Shown: positions 1 to 9,624 of the stretch, in pieces | How positions within the stretch are numbered: the first letter of the stretch is position 1 | Layout of the letters: each line of letters begins with the position of its first letter | DNA from: Chryseobacterium sp. 18061 | Lineage (GTDB): Bacteria > Pseudomonadota > Gammaproteobacteria > Enterobacterales > Enterobacteriaceae | DNA length: 64,000 nt | NCBI GenBank assembly: GCA_902706205.1 | Contig: CACSKA010000006.1 | Location: forward strand, 124,001-188,000 | Reading direction: 5' to 3' | Program-made: the position numbers and the translations under genes | Notes under the pieces: generated by a model | Told to the model about the DNA's origin: nothing | Database searches by the model: none | Seen by the model: the letters and a program-made list of their open reading frames with translations, nothing else

Positions 1-110
1 CGCAGGTGGCAGGCGTTGATTATATGGTGATTGGACGGCCGGTGACTCAGTCAGCTGACCCGGCGAAAACGCTGCGTCAGATTAACGCATCGCTTACAAA
101 GGAGGCCTAA
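1..110 (+). CDS. pyrF: orotidine 5'-phosphate decarboxylase, 3' end (partial)
   Basis: Only the last 35 codons are in the window (frame from base 3, TAA at 108-110). The residues match the C-terminus of PyrF, including the phosphate-binding stretch VIGRPVTQS. PyrF converts OMP to UMP in the last step of de novo pyrimidine synthesis. The stop codon overlaps the ATG of the next gene (TAATG), as in the pyrF-yciH pair of E. coli, so the two are probably translationally coupled. Confidence 0.95.
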   Translation, partial: QVAGVDYMVIGRPVTQSADPAKTLRQINASLTKEA

Positions 111-436
111 TGAACGATTCCAACAGTCGTCTGGTGTATTCCACCGACAGCGGTCGAATTGACGAGCCGAAAGCGGCTGCTGAGCGCCCAAAAGGCGACG
201 GCATTGTGCGTATTCAGCGCCAGACCAGCGGGCGTAAAGGCAAAGGCGTGTGCTTGATTACCGGCATTGATGCCGATGATGCCGAACTTGCGAAAATTGC
301 TGCCGAACTGAAAAAAAAATGTGGCTGCGGTGGGGCACTGAAAGACGGCGTGATTGAGATTCAGGGTGATAAACGCGACCTGATTAAATCACTGCTGGAA
401 GCCAAAGGCATGAAGGTCAAAATGGCTGGCGGTTAA
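110..436 (+). CDS. yciH: YciH, SUI1/eIF1-like translation factor
   Basis: The 108-residue protein has the SUI1 fold signature: a variable N-terminus (1-30), then a basic segment with GRKGKGV (about 41-47) and the ITGI and KKKCGCGGALKDG blocks, ending in IQGDKRDLI. It is the bacterial homologue of eukaryotic eIF1. In E. coli YciH can act on initiation fidelity and has been linked to stress-related inhibition of translation; its cellular role is still loosely defined. It shares the pyrF stop codon region and is followed by an intrinsic terminator, so pyrF-yciH ends here. Length equals that of the E. coli protein. Confidence 0.95.
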   Translation: MNDSNSRLVYSTDSGRIDEPKAAAERPKGDGIVRIQRQTSGRKGKGVCLITGIDADDAELAKIAAELKKKCGCGGALKDGVIEIQGDKRDLIKSLLEAKGMKVKMAGG

Positions 437-470
437 CGTCAGCTATTTTCCAGTATTGTCGTCAGAAATA

Positions 471-499
471 AAAAGGCCACGCAATTGCGTGGCCTTTTT
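471..499 (+). terminator. intrinsic terminator of pyrF-yciH
   Basis: A strong hairpin, AAAAGGCCACGCAATTGCGTGGCC, is followed by TTTTT. It lies 35 bases after the yciH stop. The A-rich 5' flank makes it usable from both strands, so it may also stop transcription arriving from osmB. Confidence 0.9.
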
Positions 500-566
500 G
501 CAGGTAAAATGAGTGTGCGTAAGTCAGATCTGAATATCGTTTTCTTTATTATTTCCCTAAAGGGAA

Positions 567-785
567 TTATTTACCGACCTGGTGACCAATAATACCACCG
601 ACTGCTGCGCCACCCAGAGTACCCAGTGTACTACCGTCGGTCAGCACTGCGCCACCGAGGGCACCTGCACCCGCACCGATAGCCGTGTTACGGTCACGTT
701 TGGACCAATTCGAACATGCGCTCAGGGACATGATCAGTGTTGCAGCCAGCACGGCCGCGGTCATTTTTTTGCTCATTGAAGTCAT
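567..785 (-). CDS. osmB: osmotically inducible lipoprotein OsmB
   Basis: The 72-residue lipoprotein has a signal peptide ending in a lipobox (LSAC, lipidated Cys24). It is followed by a glycine-rich Glycine-zipper segment (GAGAGALGGAVLTDGS, then GGAAVGGIIGHQ). It matches E. coli OsmB almost completely, including length. It is an outer-membrane-associated lipoprotein induced by high osmolarity and stationary phase; the biochemical role is unknown. The ATG at 783-785 was chosen because AGGAGAGAA lies just upstream and because it gives the family length. A longer in-frame start at 860 would place 25 residues in front of the signal peptide. Confidence 0.95.
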   Translation of the reverse strand: MTSMSKKMTAAVLAATLIMSLSACSNWSKRDRNTAIGAGAGALGGAVLTDGSTLGTLGGAAVGGIIGHQVGK

Positions 786-1080
786 AAAGTTCTCTCCTGA
801 ATAATCTCTCCACGAAAGTGCCTGCATTGAGTTTAGTTCCAATTGGGAACCGTGCGGCATTCATGGAGTTGTGTTGCGCAGGTGTTACTAAAATCACGCA
901 AGTGATAGTCACTTCCTGTTATATCGCTAATATTAATTTTACGTCGATGTGCGAGAACAGGGAGGTAAAAAATCTTAATTGGTGCGTCAGAAGAATCCTA
1001 GATGTGACGGGGTGTTGAAGAATGAAACAGAATGGAAATATCGAATCGTGGAGTATTTGAGCTGAATGTGATGCGGGACA
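786..1080 (-). promoter_or_regulatory. osmB upstream region with sigma-S-like -10
   Basis: There is no gene between osmB and the yciT terminator. On the minus strand a CTAAACT hexamer at 830-836 resembles the sigma-S extended -10 (CTATACT) and sits about 45 bases before the osmB ATG. Next to it is a perfect 5-bp-arm inverted repeat, GTTCCAATTGGGAAC (834-848), which overlaps the promoter and could be a regulator site. Osmotic, sigma-S and Rcs control are known for E. coli osmB; assigning these bases to them is inference. Confidence 0.45.
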
Positions 1081-1104
1081 AAACAACCCCCGCGGACGGG
1101 GGCT
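1081..1104 (-). terminator. intrinsic terminator of yciZ-yciT
   Basis: Hairpin CCCCCG-CGGA-... pairs 1088-1093 with 1098-1103. Read on the minus strand it is followed by TTGTTTTG. It lies just past the yciT stop at 1109. Confidence 0.75.
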
Positions 1105-1108
1105 TTTC

Positions 1109-1858
1109 TCACGGACGTTTAACGATGTCTACCGTTAAACCGGCGTGTTCGAGCAGATGCTGATGGTCGGCAGAAAGGCCATCATCGGTGATGACTCGAT
1201 TAAACTTCTGCGTTGGGCCAAGTGGATATGGATGAACCGCGCCAAACTTCGAGCTGTCGCTCAGTACAATGGTTTCACACTCTTTATCAAGCACAGCGCT
1301 CACCACATCCGCACGCATCATATCGCGACCGGTGAAGCCAGTATCACGTTGCCAACCGTCCACCCCGATAAAGGCTTTGTTGAAATGCACCTGCTGGATG
1401 TACTGGCGGGTTAGAGGTCCAACCATACTTTCGCTTTTCTTCTGATAAATGCCCCCAAGCAAAATGACTTCGCCGGGTGTTTCTTTCAGGAGATGCGCAA
1501 TATAGCTGCTGACGGTGATGATGGTGATCCCCGGTTGCTCTGCGAGCGCGCGGGCGAGCAGGGCGTTGCTGCTGCCGTTCTCGATAAACACCGTTTCGCC
1601 TGGGCTGACCAGACGGGCAGCCCAGGCGGCAAGTTCACGTTTGAGCGAGAAATTGTTCATCATTCGCGTCTCGACGTCTTCGCTGTCGAGCGGCACGGCG
1701 AAGCCATGAGTACGGCGCAGATAGCTTTGTTTTTCCAGCAGATTCAGATCCTGACGGATAGTCACCTCTGAAACCCCGGTCATCAGGGCGAGATCGGCAA
1801 CGCTCATGCGGCCTTTGTCGATCACCATTTGCAAAATAGATTGTTGTCGGGCGTTCAT
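1109..1858 (-). CDS. yciT: DeoR-family transcriptional regulator YciT (DeoT)
   Basis: The 249-residue protein has an N-terminal DeoR winged helix-turn-helix (residues 3-55, with [29 protein letters not shown] recognition helices). A DeoRC sugar-phosphate sensor domain follows, with the isomerase-like signatures IENGSSN, LLGG and GVDG. The family regulates carbohydrate genes in response to phosphorylated sugars. The E. coli homologue has been described as a regulator of several targets, with no defined effector that I can name. It lies 18 bases after yciZ and shares its transcript, ending at the hairpin at 1081-1104. Confidence 0.9.
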   Translation of the reverse strand: MNARQQSILQMVIDKGRMSVADLALMTGVSEVTIRQDLNLLEKQSYLRRTHGFAVPLDSEDVETRMMNNFSLKRELAAWAARLVSPGETVFIENGSSNALLARALAEQPGITIITVSSYIAHLLKETPGEVILLGGIYQKKSESMVGPLTRQYIQQVHFNKAFIGVDGWQRDTGFTGRDMMRADVVSAVLDKECETIVLSDSSKFGAVHPYPLGPTQKFNRVITDDGLSADHQHLLEHAGLTVDIVKRP

Positions 1859-1876
1859 ATCAAGGTCACTACTGTT

Positions 1877-2059
1877 TTAAATTTCCCAAGGGGATTTCGG
1901 CTGAGCTGATTTCTGTTCCAGCTCGCCGGACGCCTGAGCCAAAAGCTCTGCTTTCAGGATTTCGAGATTGTTAATTGCAGAGTGGTAATCACCCGCCACC
2001 AGAATATCCAGTACGGTATCAACACGTTGAGCTAACTGGCGCGCATCGAGGTTTGACAT
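1877..2059 (-). CDS. yciZ: YciZ, UPF0509 family small protein
   Basis: This 60-residue soluble protein starts [18 protein letters not shown] and ends KSPWEI, both matching E. coli YciZ. It is predicted to be mostly alpha-helical and has no known function. The ATG at 2057-2059 is preceded by AGGATTGCC and agrees with the family start. An upstream in-frame start at 2134 would add a hydrophobic leader absent from relatives, so it was rejected. It is transcribed away from rpfF and towards yciT. Confidence 0.88.
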   Translation of the reverse strand: MSNLDARQLAQRVDTVLDILVAGDYHSAINNLEILKAELLAQASGELEQKSAQPKSPWEI

Positions 2060-2249
2060 AGGCAATCCTGAGAGAAAAGTAAGAAAAATCAATGATGCAA
2101 AAAAAGGGGACAAAAGAGAAGCGGAAAATGACATGGGTTAAAAACACATAACGAAAAATTATAAATTACGACTCCTGGATTTGCGCGAGAAATGGCCTGA
2201 ATTAGTCTGATAATGCGCGCAACGCGCTTTATTTTATGAGGATCAGATT

Positions 2250-3119
2250 ATGACCGTGATTAATCAGCCTACCTGTAAACTGTTTACCGATACTGAACGA
2301 TTCACCCAGCTCTCTGCATACTATGAGGAGGAGCGCCGCACCGTCTGGATGATGCTTCGTGCCCAGCCGCGTCCGTGCTTTAACCATGCACTGATAGAAG
2401 AGATCATGAATCTGTCATGGTTGGTCAAACAGCAGGGTTTTGTTGTCGATTTCTGGGTGACCGGCTCGCTGGTCTCGGGCATCTACAATACCGGCGGCGA
2501 TTTGGACTTTTTCGTGAAGTGTATTCGCAACGGGCGACGTGAAGCTCTGCGAGCCTATGCGCGGGCCTGTGTGGACTGTATTCATGCTGCGTCTCGTGCA
2601 TTTGATACGGGTGCCATCAGCATAGCAATGGTCGAAGGCAGTGCGTTGGGTGGTGGTTTCGAGGCGGCGCTGGCGCACCACTTCATTCTCGCGCAGCGTG
2701 ATGCCCGAATGGGGTTCCCGGAGATTGCATTTAATCTCTTCCCAGGTATGGGCGGATACTCGCTGGTTAGCCGCCGGTCAGGCATGAAGCTCGCCGAGCA
2801 GCTTATCTGTCGCGGGGAAGCACATACTGCGGAGTGGCATGAGCAGCGCGGTCTGGTGGACGTACTGTTTGAGCCAGACAACAGCTACGTGTCGACGCGG
2901 ACGTTCATCGACACGCTGATACCGAAGCTCAACGGTGTTCGTGCCATGCTGCGGGCGCGCCAACGAGTATTGGTCTTGCCGCGCAGTGAGCTGATGGATA
3001 TCACCGAGGATTGGGTGGACGCCGCGTTCTGTCTCGAGGACAAAGACATTTCCTACATGGAGCGTCTGGTCATGTTGCAGAACCGGCATACACAGGTCTC
3101 GCTGCGCAAAGCCAGTTAA
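2250..3119 (+). CDS. rpfF: RpfF, DSF/BDSF synthase (crotonase fold)
   Basis: The 289-residue protein belongs to the enoyl-CoA hydratase superfamily and has RpfF features: both catalytic glutamates (Glu138 in GGGFEAAL and Glu158 in MGFPEIAF) are 20 residues apart, as in Xanthomonas RpfF (Glu141/Glu161). RpfF acts as a dehydratase and thioesterase on 3-hydroxyacyl-ACP, releasing a cis-2-unsaturated fatty acid signal. The ATG has GAGGATC as a ribosome binding site. It sits between divergent yciZ and convergent rpfR, and its stop codon overlaps the rpfR stop by 3 bases. This is the rpfF-rpfR arrangement known from Cronobacter, Enterobacter and Burkholderia relatives; E. coli has only the receptor homologue PdeR. 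The exact acyl product cannot be read from sequence. Confidence 0.92.
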   Translation: MTVINQPTCKLFTDTERFTQLSAYYEEERRTVWMMLRAQPRPCFNHALIEEIMNLSWLVKQQGFVVDFWVTGSLVSGIYNTGGDLDFFVKCIRNGRREALRAYARACVDCIHAASRAFDTGAISIAMVEGSALGGGFEAALAHHFILAQRDARMGFPEIAFNLFPGMGGYSLVSRRSGMKLAEQLICRGEAHTAEWHEQRGLVDVLFEPDNSYVSTRTFIDTLIPKLNGVRAMLRARQRVLVLPRSELMDITEDWVDAAFCLEDKDISYMERLVMLQNRHTQVSLRKAS

Positions 3120-5107
3120 CGCAGCTTGCGGGTCTGACGTCGCTTTAGCCAGCGCTCGAATACGGCAGTGGGCATTGGCTTAGCAAATAAAAAACCTTGC
3201 CGTTCGTTGACGCCATTCTTGGTCAGAAAGGCGTCTTCTTTCGCGCTTTCCACGCCTTCAGCGATCACCTGTAAATTCAGCGCTTGCGCCACCGCCACGA
3301 TAGCGCGCACCAGCGATTGCGCGACGGGCTGCTTATGCACATCGCGCACAAACACCTGATCCAGTTTGATAGCGTCAATGGGGAAACGGGCCAGTTGTGA
3401 AAGTGACGAATATCCGGTACCGAAGTCATCCAGATGCACCTGCGCGCCGAGTGCGCTGAACTGCTGGATAACCGACTGCGCCAGCTCTTCGTTTTCAATC
3501 AGGCAGCTTTCCGTCAATTCAACATCGATAGGGCAATATTCAAAATTCAGGTCACGTAGCGCCTGTTTTAAATCACTGAAAATGGTCTGGTCAGCAAGCT
3601 GACGCGCCGACACGTTCACCGCCACGCGCAAGTTGATGCCTTTGTCACGCCACAGTGCCACCTGCCGCACTACATCGAGCATAACCCAGCGCCCGAGCGG
3701 CACAATCAACCCGGATTCTTCGGCGTAGGAGATAAATTCGTTCGGCGCTATTAGCCCGCGCTCTGGTGATTCCCAACGAACTAAGGCTTCCAGGCTGCGA
3801 ACTTCACCACGCCAGGTAATTTTCGGCTGGTAGTGAATCACCAGTTGGTTGTTATCCAGAGCTTTACGCAGGTTGGTGTCGAGCCACAGATACTCAAACA
3901 CCCGCTGGTTCATCTCCGGGGAGAAGACGCAGAATTTACCGCGACCGCCTTCTTTGGCGGTATACATGGCGGTGTCGGCGTTACGGATCAGGCTTTCTTT
4001 GTCGTTCCCGTGCTGTGGCGCGAGGGAAATGCCGAGTGAACAGCCGGAATAGACTTCAATCAGCCCAATGCGGAAGGGGTCACGCAGGCGATTGAGAATG
4101 CGCGACGCCATCGCCTCCAGGCTGCTCTGGGAGGTTTGGGTCGCCAGTACGATAAATTCATCGCCACCGAGGCGTGCCAGTGTCTGGCCTTCCTCCAGGC
4201 AGCTTAAAATTGATAACGCCACCGACTGCAGGAGCTGATCGCCAAACATATGCCCGTAGGCATCGTTCACTTTTTTGAAGTTATCGAGGTCGAGATACAC
4301 AATACCGACCTGATTATCTTCGCGGGTGTTAATCGCGTCGGTGATCATGTCATTGATGGCATTACGGTTAGGCAAACCGGTAATGGTATCGGTATTGGCG
4401 AGAACCCGCAGACGTTCCTGGGCGCGACGCTCTTCGGTAATATCGGTACCAGAGCAAATCAAATATATTTCGTTTTTACCGCTGCCGCTGTGCACGAATT
4501 TATTGCGGAATAAAAACAGACGCTGACCTTTGCGGGTTTTAACCCAGCGCTCGACTTCATATGAACTGCCGTTTTTAAAGAAACCGCTAATATTACGGCG
4601 CGAGGCGGCGGCTTCCGCTGGGCTCATAAACAGCTTAAAAACGTTCTGCCCAATCACCTCTTGTTCTTTCATCCCGGTATATTCTTCGCTCAAACGATTA
4701 AAACGCTGAATATTGCCGTGGCGATCGAGAATAACGATTACGGAGTTGGCTTCGGAAACGACTTGCTCGGCGAAGGAGAGTCCTTGCACAAGGTCGCGAG
4801 CAACTGAGCCGGTATCATCCCAAGCGGATGCGCTACCAGACCATTGAGATTTATTGATTTTACGGCCGACAAGATGCACCGGAACCGGGTTGCCATAAAG
4901 ATTCAGGCTCAGCGTCAGACTGGAGGTGATCACCGTCATCTCGCGAATATTGTCTGCCTGATCCGCACTTAGCGCCACCACCTGACTCGTGTCGGTTTCC
5001 TCGCTGGCCGCCAGGTGCAGCGCATTGCTGTCACCGGACAATCGCCAGTAGGGACTGCTGGTCCCCAGATACCGAAAGAGCAGGTTTTTCTCCATTTCCT
5101 CTGCCAT
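3116..5107 (-). CDS. rpfR: RpfR/PdeR, FI-PAS-GGDEF-EAL c-di-GMP enzyme and DSF receptor
   Basis: The 663-residue protein (E. coli PdeR/Gmr/YciR: 661) has an N-terminal RpfF-interaction (FI) domain (about 1-85) and a PAS domain (about 115-225) that binds DSF-type fatty acids in the family. A GGDEF domain follows (motif GGDEF at 314-318), then an EAL domain (motif at 440-442) that also has the DDFGTGYSS and ESCL catalytic blocks. Both enzyme motifs are intact, so it could make and degrade c-di-GMP; ligand binding is known to raise phosphodiesterase activity in RpfR. The ATG at 5105-5107 follows GGGAG. A TTG four codons earlier is unlikely. The neighbour rpfF makes the proposed ligand. Confidence 0.93.
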   Translation of the reverse strand: MAEEMEKNLLFRYLGTSSPYWRLSGDSNALHLAASEETDTSQVVALSADQADNIREMTVITSSLTLSLNLYGNPVPVHLVGRKINKSQWSGSASAWDDTGSVARDLVQGLSFAEQVVSEANSVIVILDRHGNIQRFNRLSEEYTGMKEQEVIGQNVFKLFMSPAEAAASRRNISGFFKNGSSYEVERWVKTRKGQRLFLFRNKFVHSGSGKNEIYLICSGTDITEERRAQERLRVLANTDTITGLPNRNAINDMITDAINTREDNQVGIVYLDLDNFKKVNDAYGHMFGDQLLQSVALSILSCLEEGQTLARLGGDEFIVLATQTSQSSLEAMASRILNRLRDPFRIGLIEVYSGCSLGISLAPQHGNDKESLIRNADTAMYTAKEGGRGKFCVFSPEMNQRVFEYLWLDTNLRKALDNNQLVIHYQPKITWRGEVRSLEALVRWESPERGLIAPNEFISYAEESGLIVPLGRWVMLDVVRQVALWRDKGINLRVAVNVSARQLADQTIFSDLKQALRDLNFEYCPIDVELTESCLIENEELAQSVIQQFSALGAQVHLDDFGTGYSSLSQLARFPIDAIKLDQVFVRDVHKQPVAQSLVRAIVAVAQALNLQVIAEGVESAKEDAFLTKNGVNERQGFLFAKPMPTAVFERWLKRRQTRKLR

Positions 5108-5362
5108 GTCTTCTCCCAAACCAACTTAGCGCATCATGGAATCATTGATTAAAAATCGGCACAGCCAGTTCATCCAAAAGACTTAGGCCAAAACATAGTG
5201 CATTGACTTGTCTTTGTATCACTGTCCTAAGGAAGTAAAAAGAGCACTGACCAGCAGGTCATTGTTTTCCGCTGCGATACCTTATTTGATTGTGACCGCT
5301 TTTGGGGGATTGTGGAGGAATTGTGGAAAAAAAGTGTGGAAGGAATCGCATTGCAGAAGAAG

Positions 5363-5396
5363 AAAAGGGCGGCTAACCAATGATTAGTCGCCCTTA
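5363..5396 (-). terminator. intrinsic terminator of rnb
   Basis: On the minus strand AAGGGCGACTAA and TTAGCCGCCCTT pair around a short loop and are followed by TTCTTC. It lies directly after the rnb stop. The remaining 255 bases up to rpfR (5108-5362) show no gene. Confidence 0.85.
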
Positions 5397-5400
5397 AGTA

Positions 5401-7341
5401 TTACGCCTGGAATGGACGCGCGATAACGCTGCGGGTTTCCATTCTGACTTCGGCGATCGTGACGTCGATAACATCGGTCACTTTATAAACGGTTTCGCCT
5501 TTAATTTGTACGGTGCCATTTTCCTGGCTGCAGACCATTTCATCACGGACGGCGTGCAGGAACGGTGCCGGAATAAACGCGACGGCGCCGTTATCCACCA
5601 GACGAACGCGCATCCCACCGCGGCTGATATCAATGATTTCAGCGGCAAAACGGGTATCGGTGCCTGCTTTGTCATTCAGGAAACGCGCATACAGCCAATC
5701 GGCCACATCACGTTCGGCCATACGGTTCAGGCGGCGACGTTCTGCCATCTGAAGAGTAGCGTCTTCCTGCGGACGAGACGCGGTTTCACCTTTGATAATC
5801 GCTTTCAGCAGACGATGGTTGACCATGTCGCCATATTTACGAATCGGTGAAGTCCAGGTGGCGTAAGCCTCAAGACCCAGGCCGAAGTGCGGACCCGGCT
5901 CGGTGCTGATTTCAGCGAAGGACTGGAAGCGACGAATACGGCTGTCGAGGAAGCCAGTCGGCATCGCATCGAGTTCGCGGCGCAGCTTACAGAAACCGTC
6001 CAGCGTCAGCACTTCCTGCGGGTCGACATGCACATCATGGGTCTTCAACAGCTCAGAAAGCTGTTCCGTTTTCGCCGGGTCAAAACCGGTGTGAACGTTG
6101 TAGATACCGAAACCGAGCTTATCACGCAGCACACGAGCGGCGCAGATGTTGGCGGCAATCATAGACTCTTCAACGATGCGGTTGGCGATGCGGCGTGGTT
6201 CAGCGACGATATCCAGCACTTCACCTTTTTCACCGAGCACGAAGCGGTAGTCAGGGCGGTCTTTAAACACCAGCGCGTGGTTATGACGCCACTCGCCACG
6301 CAGGGCGCAGATGCGTTCCAGCAGTTTGATTTGTCCGGCGATCGCGTCGTTCTGCGGCTGCCAGCTGCCGTTGCCTTCCAGCCAGTCAGAAACATCGTCG
6401 TAGGCCAGCTTGGCTTTGGATTCGATGGTCGCGGTAAAGAATTCGATATCGTCTTCGATGGTGCCATCGGCAGAGATAATCATGCGGCAGGCGAGAACCG
6501 GACGCACTTCATTCGCACGCAGGGAGCACAAATCGTCGGACAGTTCGCGCGGCAGCATCGGGATGTTGAAGCCCGGCAGGTAGTTGGTGAATGCGCGAAT
6601 TTTCGCGGCGTTATCCAGCTTGCTACCTTCTGCAATCCACGCGGTCGGATCGGCGATGGCGACGGTGAGATGCAGTTTTCCGTCAGCGACTTCTTCTGCA
6701 TACAGCGCATCGTCCATATCCTGGGTGCTGGCGCTATCGATAGTCACGAAGTCCAGCGCGGTCAGATCGCGACGCGCCAGACCTTCGTCCAGCATCTCGG
6801 TTGCGGTGCCTTCCGGGGCCACTTTCTCAAGATTATGGCGCGCCAGCGTCACCCACCATGGAACGAAATGATCGTCGCCGTAAGTGATGAAGTGGGTGAG
6901 TTCAGCGTAGAAACTGCGGTCGCCTTTCAAAGGATGACGGCGCATTTCTGCCACGGCCCAGTCACCCTCTTTAAAATCGTGTTCCAGGCCGCGCACAGGG
7001 CGGCACTGGATAGCATCTCTCAGCAGCGGATGATCGGGTACGATCGACAGACGATCGTCCTTCTTCTGCACGCGGCCAACAAAACGCGTCAGGAACGGCT
7101 CGACCAGTTCTTCTGGTTCGGCGCTTTCTTTTCCTTTGTCGCCACTATGGATGGTGGCAATGATACGGTCACCATGCATCACTTTTTTCATCTGTGGAGG
7201 AGAGATGAAATAGCTTTTCTGGGCATCGACTTCGAGAAAACCAAAGCCTTTTTCGGTGCCTTTCACCACCCCTTCAGCGCGAGGGGTCTGGGAATGAAGT
7301 TGCTGTTTTAGCTGTGCAAGCAGCGGGTTATCCTGAAGCAT
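5401..7341 (-). CDS. rnb: exoribonuclease II (RNase II)
   Basis: The 646-residue protein (E. coli: 644) has cold-shock domains at the N-terminus ([18 protein letters not shown]), the RNB catalytic domain with the metal-binding aspartates in [16 protein letters not shown] and IADPTAWIA, and a C-terminal S1 domain. It hydrolyses single-stranded RNA from the 3' end to 5'-nucleotides and stalls at structure; it supplies most of the hydrolytic mRNA decay activity in E. coli. It is a monocistronic unit in the minus direction, ending at the terminator at 5363-5396. Confidence 0.97.
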   Translation of the reverse strand: MLQDNPLLAQLKQQLHSQTPRAEGVVKGTEKGFGFLEVDAQKSYFISPPQMKKVMHGDRIIATIHSGDKGKESAEPEELVEPFLTRFVGRVQKKDDRLSIVPDHPLLRDAIQCRPVRGLEHDFKEGDWAVAEMRRHPLKGDRSFYAELTHFITYGDDHFVPWWVTLARHNLEKVAPEGTATEMLDEGLARRDLTALDFVTIDSASTQDMDDALYAEEVADGKLHLTVAIADPTAWIAEGSKLDNAAKIRAFTNYLPGFNIPMLPRELSDDLCSLRANEVRPVLACRMIISADGTIEDDIEFFTATIESKAKLAYDDVSDWLEGNGSWQPQNDAIAGQIKLLERICALRGEWRHNHALVFKDRPDYRFVLGEKGEVLDIVAEPRRIANRIVEESMIAANICAARVLRDKLGFGIYNVHTGFDPAKTEQLSELLKTHDVHVDPQEVLTLDGFCKLRRELDAMPTGFLDSRIRRFQSFAEISTEPGPHFGLGLEAYATWTSPIRKYGDMVNHRLLKAIIKGETASRPQEDATLQMAERRRLNRMAERDVADWLYARFLNDKAGTDTRFAAEIIDISRGGMRVRLVDNGAVAFIPAPFLHAVRDEMVCSQENGTVQIKGETVYKVTDVIDVTIAEVRMETRSVIARPFQA

Positions 7342-7422
7342 AATTATGTATTTTCGTGGCCAAAAGAGCGGCTGACAGTTTTACGCGAATATGCTTGTCG
7401 CAGCAAGCTAACTTTAAGCCTT

Positions 7423-8568
7423 TTACGCATCCTGAGACACCTCTCCAAGGCCGATTTTCAGGCGGTTCAGCCAGCCGCATAACCCACTCCAGGCCAACAG
7501 AGCTAAGGCTTGTTCAGCAGAGAGTCCCTGTTCGGTGAGGGGAGTAAACTGCGCGGCGCTGAATCGGTCAGGCGCACGAGTGAGCAACTGCGTCGCCTGG
7601 ATGATTGCATGATAAAGCGGCTCCTGCTGGCCCCAAATCAGCAGCGCCCGATCGCCCTGTAAGGCGGCTTCTTTCAACGTATCCTGAACCGCGTTTTGCT
7701 GAAAACAGCTGACGCTGCCGTTAATGCGTGCGCTAACAAGAGCCGCTAACGGTGCGGCGTTATCCTCGATCGGAAGTGCGTGCAGTAATTCACTCAATCG
7801 TTCGAGCAGGGTTTCATCCCATACCAGCAGCGGTGCCAGCGTTTCTAATGCCGTTTGTGAGGCACAATGGGTGAGGGCATCCATCTGTTCGACGCTGGCA
7901 TAGCGGATTTCAACGCTTTCCAGACCCGGCTGCCATTGTCCTGTTTCGAAGGCAAAAAGAGCGGCAGGGGCGTCATCCTGCATTGGCATACCGGGGATCC
8001 AGCGCACTGGCAAACCTTTTAATGCCTGGCCGGCGGCAATCACGCGCGCCTGATAGCCAATGAAGCCCACGATTTGCGTAATCAGCACGATATCCGGCGT
8101 GGTCAGACCGACGGCATCCAGCTGCTGACGAGCGCGTGCGCAGATAACGGACGGCGAGCCTGCCAGCTGACGGGCGTACTGGGTAATTTGCGCCAGACGG
8201 TGATTACTCTCGCGGGACGAATCTGGCCCCGGCAGCGGTGCCAGTCGCGCGGCGTAGTGATTGCACAAACGCTGCACGCCAAAGACCTGGGCGACGGTTA
8301 ACGCGGTGCTCAGACGCTCGTAGGCGCTAAACGTATTCAGCCGCGTGGGCGTAAAGGTGTCAGGAAAAAGGTGTTCAGAAATACGCAGCGACACGTTCAA
8401 CCAGGGCTGACAGGGTGAGGTAACTGAATCGGGCAGGGCTAAATCCAGTAAAAAACGGTTTGCAACGTGGGCGGCTTCCGGAACCAGCGGCAGCACATCG
8501 GCAGCCTGGTTTCTCGCTTGCGTTTCATGATACCAATGGCTTTTGCCGTGAGAGCGGCTTTGCTCCAT
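7423..8568 (-). CDS. yciW: YciW, carboxymuconolactone-decarboxylase-like oxidoreductase
   Basis: The 381-residue protein (E. coli YciW: about 375) starts with the family block GKSHWYHETQ and a region ADVLPLVPEAAHV, then an AhpD/CMD-type helical domain in which SPSVICARARQQL and the IVGFIGYQARV segment are recognisable. E. coli YciW has been connected to cysteine metabolism (CysB-dependent expression) and is listed as a putative peroxidase; no activity is proven. The CMD CxxC pair is not evident here, so a redox role is doubtful. The ATG overlaps CCATGGGAG and gives the family start. It is monocistronic. Confidence 0.88.
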   Translation of the reverse strand: MEQSRSHGKSHWYHETQARNQAADVLPLVPEAAHVANRFLLDLALPDSVTSPCQPWLNVSLRISEHLFPDTFTPTRLNTFSAYERLSTALTVAQVFGVQRLCNHYAARLAPLPGPDSSRESNHRLAQITQYARQLAGSPSVICARARQQLDAVGLTTPDIVLITQIVGFIGYQARVIAAGQALKGLPVRWIPGMPMQDDAPAALFAFETGQWQPGLESVEIRYASVEQMDALTHCASQTALETLAPLLVWDETLLERLSELLHALPIEDNAAPLAALVSARINGSVSCFQQNAVQDTLKEAALQGDRALLIWGQQEPLYHAIIQATQLLTRAPDRFSAAQFTPLTEQGLSAEQALALLAWSGLCGWLNRLKIGLGEVSQDA

Positions 8569-8682
8569 GGGAGTTCCTTCAGGACGTCGTATCGTTGTGA
8601 GATAGCTATCCTGACGTAAGGCGGGAGCAGGTAAAAATATTGAAGCGTGATAACAAATAACAGACTGGAATAACGGCGGGAT

Positions 8683-8708
8683 TTCCGCCCTGCGTAAACA
8701 GGGCGGAA
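8683..8708 (-). terminator. hairpin after fabI
   Basis: A perfect 10-bp stem, TTCCGCCCTG/CAGGGCGGAA, has loop CGTAAA and starts 7 bases after the fabI stop. The minus-strand downstream bases (ATCCCGCC) are not U-rich. It may therefore be a weak or factor-assisted terminator, or a 3' stabiliser. Confidence 0.6.
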
Positions 8709-8715
8709 GAAGAAC

Positions 8716-9504
8716 TTATTTCAGTTCCAGTTCGTTCATTGCGGCGATGCTGAAACCACCGTCAACGTGAACGACTTCACCGGAGATACCGGAAGACAGG
8801 TTAGAACACAGGAATGCTGCGCTGTTACCCACGTCTTCGATGGTCACTGTGCGACGGATTGGGGTAACCGCTTCGCAATGAGCCAGCATCTTACGGAAAT
8901 CTTTGATACCGGACGCGGCCAGAGTACGAATTGGGCCAGCGGAGATACCGTTAACGCGCACGCCTTCTGGACCCATCGCGTTCGCCATGTAGCGCACGTT
9001 AGCTTCCAGGGATGCTTTAGCCAGACCCATCACGTTGTAGTTAGGGATAGCACGTTCCGCGCCCAGGTAGGACAGAGTCAGCAGAGCAGAGCCTGGATTC
9101 AGCATTTCACGGCAGGCTTTAGCCATCGCGACGAAGCTGTAAGAGCTGATGTCGTGTGCGATTTTGAAGCCTTCACGGGTTACAGCGTTAACGTAGTCAC
9201 CGTCGAGTTGGTCGCCCGGCGCGAAGCCGATGGAGTGTACGAAGCCGTCAAATTTCGGCCACACTTTTCCCAGTTCGGTGAACAGAGCGTCGATGCTTTC
9301 GTCCTGCGCAACGTCGCATTCCAGAACAATGCTGGAACCCAGGTTTGCAGCAAACTCTTCAACACGGCCTTTCAGCTTCTCGTTCTGATAGGTGAACGCC
9401 AGTTCAGCACCTTCGCGGTGCATAGCTTGTGCGATACCGTAGGCGATGGACAGTTTGCTGGCAACGCCAGTTACCAGAATGCGCTTACCGGAAAGAAAAC
9501 CCAT
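8716..9504 (-). CDS. fabI: enoyl-[acyl-carrier-protein] reductase (NADH), FabI
   Basis: The 262-residue short-chain dehydrogenase has the same length as E. coli FabI and near-identical sequence. The dinucleotide-binding motif [11 protein letters not shown] is at 13-23. The catalytic residues Tyr146, Tyr156 and Lys163 are in place, and Gly93 (the residue altered in triclosan-tolerant mutants) is the sensitive form. It reduces trans-2-enoyl-ACP in each elongation cycle of fatty acid synthesis. It is monocistronic; the sap operon lies upstream on the same strand, 120 bases away. The small gene ycjD found between them in E. coli is absent. Confidence 0.98.
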   Translation of the reverse strand: MGFLSGKRILVTGVASKLSIAYGIAQAMHREGAELAFTYQNEKLKGRVEEFAANLGSSIVLECDVAQDESIDALFTELGKVWPKFDGFVHSIGFAPGDQLDGDYVNAVTREGFKIAHDISSYSFVAMAKACREMLNPGSALLTLSYLGAERAIPNYNVMGLAKASLEANVRYMANAMGPEGVRVNGISAGPIRTLAASGIKDFRKMLAHCEAVTPIRRTVTIEDVGNSAAFLCSNLSSGISGEVVHVDGGFSIAAMNELELK

Positions 9505-9624
9505 AGCTTTTAATCCTTATGTCATTTTTGTAGCGGCTGCATCAATTATAGGCAGGCCGTCGTTAAACGTCGCGATTCTAGCATAGAGTGGAAGGAGAGT
9601 TAATCCGACCACTTAAGATAGTCC

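Noticed and set aside
2209..2227. GC-rich hairpin GCGCG-CAA-CGCGC followed by TTTATTTTA before rpfF
   Set aside because: It looks terminator-like, but the likely -10 (GATAAT) overlaps its left side, so it would not be fully transcribed. The stem is short and the function unclear, so no attenuator is claimed.
5887..7311. Long plus-strand open frame of 474 codons opposite rnb
   Set aside because: It is the exact shadow of the RNase II gene on the minus strand, which matches RNase II along its whole length. The plus frame has no ribosome binding site or recognisable domain.
8767..9513. Plus-strand open frame of 248 codons opposite fabI
   Set aside because: It is the antisense shadow of fabI, a well-conserved gene with all catalytic residues in place.
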